This document shows positions 1 to 7,514 of a stretch of DNA of 64,000 nt, piece after piece. Position numbers and translations under genes: made by a program. The notes beneath the pieces were generated by a model, which searched no databases, had not been told where the DNA came from, and saw only the letters and a list, made by a program, of their open reading frames with translations. This stretch comes from Flavihumibacter sp. UBA7668 (lineage in GTDB: Bacteria > Bacteroidota > Bacteroidia > Chitinophagales > Chitinophagaceae). The stretch covers positions 434,001 through 498,000 of the forward strand of contig NZ_DLHM01000007.1 of the NCBI RefSeq assembly GCF_002483205.1, given 5' to 3'. Position 1 is the first letter of the stretch. Every line of letters starts with the position of its first letter.

Positions 1-2689
1 TCAGCATGGTAGAATCCTTCACGCCTGCCAGTTCCATTACCACTTTATAGGTTCCCGGGAAAACATCCTCCCCTCCCGGCTCCGGTGCATTCGGCCGTGG
101 CTTGGGTGAACCCGGACGCCGGTATCCTTTCTGCTCAAAACCCCAATAATTGCGATTATACCCCGAATCAGCCTTCCATTTCAACGTTCGGATCAGTTCA
201 TTTTTATCATCGTAAATTTTTACCCAAAGACTATCTGCTTTCTTCCTTGCGCTTGTATCCAGGCGGGATTTATCTACCAAATAGGTCAATGCCGCACCTC
301 TGCGTCGGTTCTCTGCATCCCAGATTCCCCAGGTACTCCATTCATAACCGGGGGCATTCCGGATTTCCGCCTGCACACCAACAGGTGCGGGGAAAACAGT
401 CAATGCCGTTTTGGTGGCCATCCCTTTGTTGGCGGCCAGTTTACGAAGGGGTCGGATATCATCCAGAACCCAAATCGACCGTCCAAAAGTCGCAATCACC
501 AGATCTGCTTCCCTTTCCTGAATCGCCATATCATAGGTAGATACGGAAGGATAACCGTTTTTCCATTGCTCAAAGCTGACTCCATTATTCAGACTCACCC
601 ACAGGCCCTGTTCGGTACCCACAAAAATCAGGTTGGGTTCGGTTGGATCCTGTAAAACAGAAAGCGCATATCCCACCAGATTCTTATTGTCTGCAAGGTT
701 TGTCCAGGTTTTACCAAAATCCAGGGTGCGAAAAATATAGGGTTTGAAATCGCCCCGGCGATAATCATTCACCACCACCATGGCCTCTGCTGCATTGTGG
801 CGGGAGGGTTGGATTTGCTGCACCCAGGATCCCAAGGGCATTCCCGGAATTTTACCCCGGAAATTCGTCCAGCTTTTCCCGCCATCCTGTGTAAGCTGAA
901 CATTTCCATCATCGGTACCTACCCAAATAACTCCCTGCTGTTTGGCAGATGGTGCAATAGTTAAAATAGTACAATGGTTTTCTGCTCCAGTGATATCAAG
1001 GCTCAGTCCGCCATTTTTATTCTGATCAATTTTGCTGGAATCATTGGTGGTGAGGTCGCCGGAAATCATTTCCCAGGTCACCCCTTTATCTGTACTCTTA
1101 TGCAGGTACTGACTTCCGAAATAGATGGTTTTTTTATCGAAGGGATCCTGCGCCATCCCGGCATTCCAGTTGAACCGCAAAATCGTTTGAAGATTGGGGT
1201 TAGCCGGTTTGATAGTCCAGGATTCGCCGGTAGTAACATTATATCTGCCCACATTTCCCTGCTGGCTCATGGCATATACCCAGCTGGCATCTTCGGCATC
1301 AGGCATCACATCAAAACCATCACCGCCCCAGAGATTTTCCCAATAATAGTTTTTGATACCGGCGCTCATCCAGGTATAAGCCGGACCTCGCCAGGAGCCA
1401 TTGTCCTGCATGCCACCCATTACATTATAGGGCTGCTCGTTATCTACATTAATATGATAGAATTGCCCAACCGGCAGCTTTTCATCAAAAACCCAGTTCT
1501 TACCCATATCGCGGGTGATACCGATACCGCCATCATTTCCGTCGATGATGAATTTATTGTCTTTGGGATGAATCCAGAACGCATGGTGATCGGGATGGAT
1601 CCCATTATAGGGGATGACCACTTCAAAATCCTTACCACCATCTTCACTTTTGGCAATCATCTGATAAATCAGCCATACCCGGTTTTCGTTGAGCGGATCC
1701 ACGGCAATTTCCTGAAAATAGAAGGGCCGGTTTGTTACCCAGGCCGGATTGCTGTTTACCAATTTCCAGTTGTACCCACCGTCTTCGCTTTTGTACAAGC
1801 CGTTTTTGGTGGCTTCCACCAGCGCATAGACCACATTCGGATTATTACGTGCAATGGCCAGACCGATTCTGCCGTAATCTCCTTCCGGCAAACCGTTTTC
1901 CTTGCCGAGTTTTTTCCATGCTTTACCACCGTCCACGGTCATATACAAGCCGCTTCCGCCACCGCCACTCATGAAACTCCAGGGCGTGCGGTAATGCTGC
2001 CACATGGCGGCAAATAGTTTATTGGGATTGGAGGGGTCCATGATCATATCAGAAATTCCGGAACTGTCGTTGGTGTAGAGAATCTTGTTCCAGCTTTGTC
2101 CGCCGTCGGTGGTTTTGAATACCCCACGATCGGGATGGAACGCATAGGGATTGCCAATAACCCCGGCATACACGGTGTTTGGATTGGAGGGATCAATCAA
2201 TACCCGATGGATATTCCGCGTTTTTTCGAGTCCCGTGCGGTTCCATGATTTACCACCATCGATGGATTTATACATGCCTTCACCTATATTGATCGAGTTT
2301 CGCGGATTGCCCTCGCCGGTACCCACCCAAACCACATTGGGATTGGATTGCTGCACCGCAACCGATCCGATATTGAGGATGGGTTGTTCATCAAAAACTG
2401 GTTTCCATTCATGGCCACCGTTGATGGTTTTCCATACTCCGCCGGAAGCAGAACCCAGGTAAATAATATTGGGGTCATCCACCACGGCATCAATGGCAGT
2501 GATACGGCCACTCATACCAGCCGGACCGATATTCCGGGGTTTCATGTTTTTGAACTGATCCAGTGAAACGGTTTCGGCAACAGGTGCAGGGCCCGGTGTT
2601 TTTCGAGCTGTCTTTTTTTGTGCTGTTGTTACAAAAGCAGAACCTACCAGCAGAAAGCCTGCCAGCCCTAATTTTCTCCAGTGTGTCAT
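1..2689 (-). CDS. Secreted Asp-box (BNR/sortilin-like) beta-propeller protein, 3' end cut by window
   Basis: The reading frame runs on the minus strand from an ATG at 2687-2689 to the window edge without a stop, giving at least 896 residues. The N-terminus is a signal peptide (MTHWRK, hydrophobic stretch, then a Ala-Gln cleavage region). The body carries about eleven Asp-box motifs of the type S/T-x-D-x-G-x-x-W (for example SIDGGKSW, TTDGGQSW, TQDGGKSW), each preceded by phrases such as DPSNPN, as in the WD40/YVTN/BNR-like or VPS10/sortilin-type glycosyl hydrolase-annotated proteins common in Bacteroidota. It should fold as one or two beta-propellers in the periplasm or outside the cell. No catalytic residues can be assigned, so the usual label glycosyl hydrolase is not proven. 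It is divergent from the yceI-like gene, 104 bp away. Confidence 0.85.
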   Translation of the reverse strand, partial: MTHWRKLGLAGFLLVGSAFVTTAQKKTARKTPGPAPVAETVSLDQFKNMKPRNIGPAGMSGRITAIDAVVDDPNIIYLGSASGGVWKTINGGHEWKPVFDEQPILNIGSVAVQQSNPNVVWVGTGEGNPRNSINIGEGMYKSIDGGKSWNRTGLEKTRNIHRVLIDPSNPNTVYAGVIGNPYAFHPDRGVFKTTDGGQSWNKILYTNDSSGISDMIMDPSNPNKLFAAMWQHYRTPWSFMSGGGGSGLYMTVDGGKAWKKLGKENGLPEGDYGRIGLAIARNNPNVVYALVEATKNGLYKSEDGGYNWKLVNSNPAWVTNRPFYFQEIAVDPLNENRVWLIYQMIAKSEDGGKDFEVVIPYNGIHPDHHAFWIHPKDNKFIIDGNDGGIGITRDMGKNWVFDEKLPVGQFYHINVDNEQPYNVMGGMQDNGSWRGPAYTWMSAGIKNYYWENLWGGDGFDVMPDAEDASWVYAMSQQGNVGRYNVTTGESWTIKPANPNLQTILRFNWNAGMAQDPFDKKTIYFGSQYLHKSTDKGVTWEMISGDLTTNDSSKIDQNKNGGLSLDITGAENHCTILTIAPSAKQQGVIWVGTDDGNVQLTQDGGKSWTNFRGKIPGMPLGSWVQQIQPSRHNAAEAMVVVNDYRRGDFKPYIFRTLDFGKTWTNLADNKNLVGYALSVLQDPTEPNLIFVGTEQGLWVSLNNGVSFEQWKNGYPSVSTYDMAIQEREADLVIATFGRSIWVLDDIRPLRKLAANKGMATKTALTVFPAPVGVQAEIRNAPGYEWSTWGIWDAENRRRGAALTYLVDKSRLDTSARKKADSLWVKIYDDKNELIRTLKWKADSGYNRNYWGFEQKGYRRPGSPKPRPNAPEPGGEDVFPGTYKVVMELAGVKDSTML

Positions 2690-2793
2690 GTGCAGTAAAA
2701 ATTTGAACTTGGAAATTAAAGGATAATGTGGGAACAATGATCGGAAATTGATGAAAGGTGTACCTTAGTGTTTAACCAATAAAACCAATTTAT

Positions 2794-3381
2794 ATGCAAA
2801 AATGGAACGTGCTTATGGTGGCGGCTGCTATGACGCTTGGATTCTCTGCCTCAGCTCAAACCAAATGGAAACTGGACAAGGGACATTCCAGTGTTCGGTT
2901 CTCGGTGAATCACATGGTAGTATCAGAAGCAGAAGGAACCTTTAAAATGTGGGATGGAACAGTAGAGCACTCCAAAGATGATTTTTCTGATGCAAAGATT
3001 GCCTTTACAGTGGATGTGAACTCCATCAATACGGATAATGAGCGCCGCGATGGGCACCTGAAAAGCGATGACTTTTTCAATGCGGAAAAATATCCCACTA
3101 TCAAATTTGAAAGCACCTCAATGAAACCATTGGGAAATAACAAATACAGCCTGAGTGGCAACCTGACGATCCGGGATGTAACCAAACCGGTAACCTTTGA
3201 AGTATCACATGGTGGGGTAATTGCGGGTGGCCGTGGCCGTAAGGCAGGTTTCAAGGCAACTACCACTATTAATCGCTTTGATTATAACCTGAAATGGGAC
3301 CGTGCAACCGAAACCGGCGGACTGGTTGTTGGCAAGGACGTAGAAGTAACCGTGAAGGTGGAATTGGATGAAGTGAAGTGA
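2794..3381 (+). CDS. YceI-family periplasmic lipocalin-like protein
   Basis: This 195-residue protein has a signal peptide ending near SASAQ (residues 18-22) followed by the YceI fold: a WKLDKGHSSVRFSVNHM opening, then the DNERRDGHLKSDDFF segment and a KYPTIKFES strand, ending in alternating strands (NRFDYNLKWD, VEVTVKVEL). YceI proteins form an elongated beta-barrel that binds long isoprenoid-like or amphiphilic molecules in the periplasm; the ligand here is unknown. Length is typical for the family. A strong intrinsic terminator follows 80 bp downstream, so it is probably a single-gene transcript. Confidence 0.9.
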   Translation: MQKWNVLMVAAAMTLGFSASAQTKWKLDKGHSSVRFSVNHMVVSEAEGTFKMWDGTVEHSKDDFSDAKIAFTVDVNSINTDNERRDGHLKSDDFFNAEKYPTIKFESTSMKPLGNNKYSLSGNLTIRDVTKPVTFEVSHGGVIAGGRGRKAGFKATTTINRFDYNLKWDRATETGGLVVGKDVEVTVKVELDEVK

Positions 3382-3384
3382 TAA

Positions 3385-3451
3385 GTGTCAGACAGGTGTT
3401 AGAACAGTGTTAGAGAGGTGTCAGATACATGTTGGAACTAGTGTCTGACAC
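3385..3451. repeat. GTGT(C/T)AGA repeat cluster with 10-bp inverted ends
   Basis: Directly after the yceI stop codon the sequence contains four copies of a GTGTYAGA-like unit. The first unit, GTGTCAGACA at 3385-3394, is matched by its exact reverse complement TGTCTGACAC at 3442-3451. The cluster lies just before the terminator at 3461. It could be a larger RNA stem or a short dispersed repeat. Confidence 0.6.
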
Positions 3452-3460
3452 CTAAACGAA

Positions 3461-3492
3461 AAAGCCCCCGTCCAGAGGGGCTTTTCTTTTTT
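3461..3492 (+). terminator. Intrinsic terminator after the yceI-like gene
   Basis: An AAAGCCCC arm and an AGGGGCTTT arm pair around a short CGTCC loop and are followed by a T-rich tract. Because the upstream arm is preceded by five A residues it could also stop transcripts arriving from msrB on the other strand. Confidence 0.85.
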
Positions 3493-3676
3493 AGTAGTGT
3501 TAAGTGATCCAGATCCAGAATTTGTCCATATGTAACAACCGAGACAATTCGCTTACTGCTGCTTCATGATGTAAAGATGCACCGGCTAATCTTTAAAAAA
3601 GAATGTCTTCGGTCATCGCTCACCATTTCCCGATCAATCGACTTTTTTGCCCGTTTTCCGGATCTTGGCAACTGGA

Positions 3677-4246
3677 TTATTGTTCCTTATTCTTTTCGTT
3701 ATAGGCTTTTTCTGCGGCTTTTGCTTTTGCAAAGTCCAGAATCAGGCCGTTAATGCAATAACGGAGGCCGGTTGGTGGGGGACCATCTTCAAAAACATGT
3801 CCCAGGTGCGCCTTGCAACGGCCACATTGAACCTCCGTGCGGCGCATGCCATGGGTATTATCGGGCGTATAGATGATACTGGTTTTGGAAATAGGCTGGT
3901 AAAAACTGGGCCAGCCGCAACCGCTTTCAAATTTGGTATCGCTCTGGAAAAGGGCGTTTCCGCAGGCAGCGCAATGGTAAGTACCTATTTCTTTAGAGGT
4001 TTCGAAGGGGCTGGACCAGGGACGTTCTGTTCCTTTCTGGCGGGCGATATGATACACATCAGCCGGCAGGATTTTTTTCCATTCCTCCTCACTGAGATTG
4101 ACTTTATCGGTTGAGGAACGAGAGAATACAGGGTTTTTAGACGTATCCATTGATTTGATTTTTTCTTTTGATTGCTGCGAAAAACTGCATTGCTGGAAGG
4201 CCAGCAGACAGGCGAGCAGGGCAAATTTCACATACATAGTTCGCAT
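3677..4246 (-). CDS. msrB: Peptide-methionine (R)-S-oxide reductase MsrB, exported
   Basis: MsrB reduces the R-epimer of methionine sulfoxide in proteins. The 189-residue product shows the SelR domain from about residue 50: zinc-binding pairs C92-x-x-C95 and C141-x-x-C144, the SGCGWPSF motif (108-115), and the catalytic cysteine C164 in RYCIN. The usual RYCINSA is RYCING here, a mild change. A hydrophobic N-terminus (residues 5-20) with Cys20 suggests export, possibly as a lipoprotein, although QQC is a poor lipobox. ATG at 4246 is used; a second ATG three codons later is possible. It stands alone, divergent from adk. Confidence 0.93.
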   Translation of the reverse strand: MRTMYVKFALLACLLAFQQCSFSQQSKEKIKSMDTSKNPVFSRSSTDKVNLSEEEWKKILPADVYHIARQKGTERPWSSPFETSKEIGTYHCAACGNALFQSDTKFESGCGWPSFYQPISKTSIIYTPDNTHGMRRTEVQCGRCKAHLGHVFEDGPPPTGLRYCINGLILDFAKAKAAEKAYNEKNKEQ

Positions 4247-4256
4247 ATTTATATAA

Positions 4257-4264
4257 CAAAGCTA
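4257..4264 (-). promoter_or_regulatory. Candidate -7 box for msrB
   Basis: On the minus strand the sequence reads TAGCTTTG, an exact match to the Bacteroidota -7 consensus TAnnTTTG, ending ten bases before the msrB ATG. No clear TTTG -33 element lies at the expected distance, and the implied 5' leader would be only a few bases. Confidence 0.35.
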
Positions 4265-4352
4265 CGGCCCACTGGTTCGTTTGGATTGTCAGCTGGTTGA
4301 CAGTTTTCAAGGTTAATCGGGTTTTAATGGAATATTTTTAGGCTCTAACCCG

Positions 4353-4360
4353 TAAATTTG
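4353..4360 (+). promoter_or_regulatory. Candidate -7 box for adk
   Basis: TAAATTTG matches the Bacteroidota TAnnTTTG consensus and lies 25 bases before the adk start codon, leaving a leader of roughly 20 nt. A T-rich stretch lies upstream, but a clean TTTG at the normal -33 spacing is absent. Confidence 0.4.
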
Positions 4361-4385
4361 ACATTCATCTGAGCTTTTTAACAAC

Positions 4386-4967
4386 ATGTTTAATTTAATT
4401 CTATTTGGTCCTCCCGGCAGTGGGAAAGGTACACAGTCGGAGCGACTGATCTCCCGTTATGGTTTGAAACATTTGTCTACCGGCGATTTGCTGCGTTCAG
4501 AGATCGCCAATAAAACCACTTTGGGGTTGGAAGCCAAGGGTTTTATGGACCGGGGTGAACTGGTTCCGGATGCGGTGGTTATCGGTATGATCCGTTCTGC
4601 ACTCGACAATAATCCGGAAGCGAAGGGATTCCTGTTTGACGGCTTTCCGCGTACCAAGGCACAGTCAGAAGCGCTGGATACCTTACTGGCGCAGCGGGAG
4701 GAGGCTATCAATGTGGTACTGGCCCTTGGTGTAACCGAGGAAGAATTGGTAAAACGCTTATTGAACCGAGGACTAACCAGCGGACGTACCGATGATGTGA
4801 ATGAAGGTATTATCCGCGCCCGAATAGAAGAATATCATAAAAAGACTTCAGCCGTAGCCGACCATTACCGTGAATTCGGCAAAGTGGTGGAAGTAAAAGG
4901 GGAAGGCACGGTGGATGATATTTTCGAAGCACTCTGCGCCGAAATCGAAAAGCGCAAAGCCGCCTAA
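4386..4967 (+). CDS. adk: Adenylate kinase
   Basis: Adenylate kinase interconverts ATP + AMP and two ADP in the cytoplasm. The 193-residue protein has the P-loop GPPGSGKGT (8-16), the AMP-binding STGDLLR (31-37), FDGFPRT (near 83-89), and the short LID region LNRGLTSGRTDD with the conserved arginines that follow (IRARIEEYHKKT). It is the short, zinc-free LID form typical of Bacteroidota. The start codon ATG is preceded by an AT-rich leader without an obvious Shine-Dalgarno sequence. A long GC-rich hairpin follows the stop codon. Confidence 0.97.
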   Translation: MFNLILFGPPGSGKGTQSERLISRYGLKHLSTGDLLRSEIANKTTLGLEAKGFMDRGELVPDAVVIGMIRSALDNNPEAKGFLFDGFPRTKAQSEALDTLLAQREEAINVVLALGVTEEELVKRLLNRGLTSGRTDDVNEGIIRARIEEYHKKTSAVADHYREFGKVVEVKGEGTVDDIFEALCAEIEKRKAA

Positions 4968-4971
4968 TTTT

Positions 4972-5005
4972 CACCCGTCGGGTTTACCCGACGGGTGTGT
5001 TTTTT
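4972..5005 (+). terminator. Intrinsic terminator after adk
   Basis: CACCCGTCGGGT (4972-4983) pairs perfectly with ACCCGACGGGTG (4986-4997), followed by TGTTTTTT. It is a 12-bp, very GC-rich stem with a U tract. It is also one arm of a larger repeat (see 4972-5053). Confidence 0.85.
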
Positions 5006-5053
5006 CTCCCGTTGGGTAAGGCGGCAGCCGTCCCGTCGGGTGAAAAAACACAC
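4972..5053. repeat. CCCGTCGGG palindromic repeat block
   Basis: The 94-bp gap between adk and the next gene contains four CCCG(T/A)(C/T)GGG-type cores. The right part (5032-5053, CCCGTCGGGTGAAAAAACACACC) is an inverted copy of 4990-5010 (CCCGACGGGTGTGTTTTTTC), so the two halves form a long interrupted palindrome with T runs leaving in both directions. It resembles a REP-type intergenic palindrome. Confidence 0.65.
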
Positions 5054-5061
5054 CAACTCAT

Positions 5062-5520
5062 ATGAACCACTCCAAACTATACTTCCTGCTGGAAGAATTT
5101 CCTGCTCTTCTCAACACCCTTGATCCGTCCACCCCACCCTGCTGGGGCAAAATGAATGTCCAGCAAATGGTGGAGCATTTTATTGATGCAACACTGGTAG
5201 CTGCCGGAAAAATCCCCATTCAATTATACACCCCGGCAGACCGCCTGCCGCTGATGGTTAAATTCCTGTTCAGCGAAGAACCCTTCCGCGAGAACACCAA
5301 GAACCCCTTATTACCAGAAATACCGCAACCCGTTCGGCTGCCCGATATGGAAACTGCCATCTCCGAATTAAAGCGGGCTCTCACCGCCTTTGAAAAGGCA
5401 TTTGCCGAAAACCCGGAGCGGGAAATCATTAATCCATTTTTTGGTCCGCTTAATTATGCTGGACAGATACAGTTACTCCACAAGCACGCGAAGCATCATT
5501 TAAAGCAATTTGGTCTGTAA
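5062..5520 (+). CDS. DinB/DUF1569-like protein
   Basis: This 152-residue cytoplasmic protein has the pattern of DUF1569/DinB-superfamily four-helix proteins: an early VQQMVEHFIDA helix with His, and a C-terminal NPFFGPLNYAG ... LLHKHAKHHLKQFGL segment with a histidine cluster that could bind metal. Members are often thiol-dependent or metal-binding enzymes, but the reaction for this subgroup is not known. No signal peptide is present. Its stop codon lies inside the left arm of a palindrome (5509-5580). Family assignment is from remembered C-terminal consensus, not from a search. Confidence 0.65.
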   Translation: MNHSKLYFLLEEFPALLNTLDPSTPPCWGKMNVQQMVEHFIDATLVAAGKIPIQLYTPADRLPLMVKFLFSEEPFRENTKNPLLPEIPQPVRLPDMETAISELKRALTAFEKAFAENPEREIINPFFGPLNYAGQIQLLHKHAKHHLKQFGL

Positions 5521-5580
5521 AACCATAGTTACGGACGATTATAAAAATTTATACCTGTCCGTAACTGATATCAGACCAAA
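5509..5580. repeat. 72-bp imperfect palindrome over the end of the DUF1569-like gene
   Basis: Two nested inverted repeats share one centre: TTTGGTCTG (5509-5517) with CAGACCAAA (5572-5580), and AGTTACGGAC (5527-5536) with GTCCGTAACT (5557-5566). There is no U tract, so it is not a typical terminator. The outer left arm includes the last codons and stop of the upstream gene. It could be an RNA structure or the end of a small mobile repeat. Confidence 0.55.
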
Positions 5581-5662
5581 TAACAGGCAGGATTGCAGAG
5601 AAAAAAATACTGAATGAAGCGCTTCACTCCAAACTTATTTAATCCGTAATTATTTTGAAAAC

Positions 5663-6055
5663 GAATTTGAATTTGCAGGTGCCTTTGGGCTTCATTAAAT
5701 CAACAGCTGGGCCTCACGCCAGCTTATGCTGAAACTTGTTTTATGCGGATCAGCAGCGTCCTGGATGATTAAAATAATCATCAACAATAAAGGCGGATTA
5801 CATAACCGGATAACAAGAGCGCCGATTCAGTTACTACCCTTCAAGTTGTATGAAACCCGTGAATATCTGTTAAGCAGAGGAATCCGCCTGGATTCCTACC
5901 AATTGCTGGAGCTTTATATGGCGATGGGAGGAGTGCCACATTATTTAAAACAAATCCAGAAAGGCGAAAGTGTAAAACAGGCCATTGATCGTTTATATTT
6001 TACCCGGGGCGCGATGTTGAAAATAGCATTCAGCAATTCTTCTCGTTTGCTTTAG
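5663..6055 (+). pseudogene. Remnant of a DUF234/AAA-type ATP-binding protein
   Basis: The frame opened at ATG 5726 encodes the internal part of a well-known Bacteroidota ATPase family (archaeal-type ATPase): LVLCGSAASWMI, NKGGLHNRIT, LLPFKLYETREYL, MAMGGVPHYLK and SVKQAIDRLYFTRGAML are all family hallmarks. The same frame continues upstream through SWASRQ-like family sequence but is cut by a TAA at 5696-5698. The P-loop half is missing, and the sequence ends soon after the FSN motif, where the family normally continues for about 200 residues. It is therefore truncated at both ends and carries an internal stop. Confidence 0.8.
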
Positions 6056-6104
6056 AATAGAAAGAGAAAAGGCAGCCAAGCAGCAGCAATAATCAATACA
6101 TACA

Positions 6105-7511
6105 TCAGGATTTAAAGCTAAGTACAGTCTGGTAATCAAGAAAAAAAGGTGGCACCAGACCTGCTGTATTTGAGAGGGGGAGAATTTCTTTAGGCAGCAA
6201 AAAACCCAGTTCCTCCTGCATGAAATTCCTTCGCGCCATACATCGATCATAACAATCGGGGAAAGCCTTCTTTAATTCCTGTTGAAGCTTTTCATCCGCA
6301 ACTACATATCCATCCTCCATGCGTGAAGAAAAATATTGTTTCGACCTCGGAATTATATCCAACTGAAAATACATACCACTGCGGATAGTGTCTAAGGAGC
6401 CTTCATAAATTGGAGAGCTAACCCATTCTTCAAAATGAATCAGGTGACCGGGATTCAAAAAAACATTGAACTGTTCAAACGGCAGCAATTCCTGTATGCG
6501 CGAGTAGATTTCACCTCCAACTGCACCAATGCGCAACATCTTCAACCATTCTGCACAGGCGCTGAAATAGGGCGCAGCAAACGCACGGATATACGCAGCC
6601 GCTTTCTCCGGCAACTCTTTCTCACTGGCAACCACCCATCCGGCCCTGCAAATATTACTGCCCCAATAAGACAGGTTGGTTGAACAGGGATCGCCCTGTT
6701 GAATTACACCTCCGGTTGGGCTTGATAATCCTATATGCTGGTTGGCATCACTTTTTAATCCGATATGGCAACCAAGCGGATAACCCGTGTACTTATATTG
6801 CTGAACCATCTCAAAATCAGAGATACCAATTTTAAAATTTTTAAAGAAATGAATCATTCCTTCTGATGCCATCGTATTGGAGAATTCAAACTGGGCAATT
6901 TCAAATGCTGAACAGGTGGCTTTTAATCCATATACCGGCGACATAAATATGTCCGTTGCATTTTCCACAGCATCGTACCCGCAATTATTGCGTACCGTAT
7001 CAGCAATAAATCCAGGAATATCCAGCATTTTTTCCGGTTGCGAAAATTCTATGTAGTTAAAATATTTCCAACCCACACAACCAACCTTCGCTCCTTTCAC
7101 CATTCCTTCATCAGCAAAGATCGCTGCCAGCGGACGGCTTGAATTCCTGGGTTGACTGATCAATGAAAATGGCTGGTATCGTTCATGCCTTAACCGGCCT
7201 GCCTGATACAAAGGAGAAACCGTCAAATGGGATACACACTCATTTCCCACCAGAAGCAACGGATCTCCCTCCAGTCCCAATATCAGCAAAGCCTCTTCAA
7301 ACCGGGGATCAAAATGCACGAGATAAAGCAGGTTCGCAAAATGTTCCCGATCGCCATATATAATCAGGTGGCTAAACCCCCGGTTATGCATATACGCACG
7401 GCACAGACTGATCCGCTCTTCCAATTCGGAAACCGGTGGAAAAATTACAGGGCGGCCTTCCCCAAACGATGGCCATTCGAGTTTTTTCAGATATACCTCT
7501 TTTGCTGCCAT
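6105..7511 (-). CDS. M24-like (creatinase/prolidase fold) protein with altered metal site
   Basis: The 468-residue product has a creatinase-type N-terminal domain (about 30-190) and a pita-bread C-terminal domain (about 200-440). In active M24 enzymes two Asp, one His and two Glu bind metals. Here the His (GHLIHFEE, H356) and last acidic position (RMEDGYVV, E399) are kept, but the places where the two Asp should stand read Asn (about N279 in STNLSYWG and N286 in GSNICRAG), and the first Glu seems to be Asp (FQLDIIP, D385). It may therefore be a creatinase-like C-N hydrolase with unusual ligands or a non-metallo derivative. It is the last gene of the sugar-acid operon, 3 bp after the transporter gene. 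Substrate unknown. Confidence 0.75.
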   Translation of the reverse strand: MAAKEVYLKKLEWPSFGEGRPVIFPPVSELEERISLCRAYMHNRGFSHLIIYGDREHFANLLYLVHFDPRFEEALLILGLEGDPLLLVGNECVSHLTVSPLYQAGRLRHERYQPFSLISQPRNSSRPLAAIFADEGMVKGAKVGCVGWKYFNYIEFSQPEKMLDIPGFIADTVRNNCGYDAVENATDIFMSPVYGLKATCSAFEIAQFEFSNTMASEGMIHFFKNFKIGISDFEMVQQYKYTGYPLGCHIGLKSDANQHIGLSSPTGGVIQQGDPCSTNLSYWGSNICRAGWVVASEKELPEKAAAYIRAFAAPYFSACAEWLKMLRIGAVGGEIYSRIQELLPFEQFNVFLNPGHLIHFEEWVSSPIYEGSLDTIRSGMYFQLDIIPRSKQYFSSRMEDGYVVADEKLQQELKKAFPDCYDRCMARRNFMQEELGFLLPKEILPLSNTAGLVPPFFLDYQTVLSFKS

Positions 7512-7514
7512 AAT

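Noticed and set aside
85..2566. Several plus-strand reading frames inside the BNR gene (the longest 974-2017)
   Set aside because: They are antisense to a long, clear Asp-box protein, have no domain and are shadows of its codon use.
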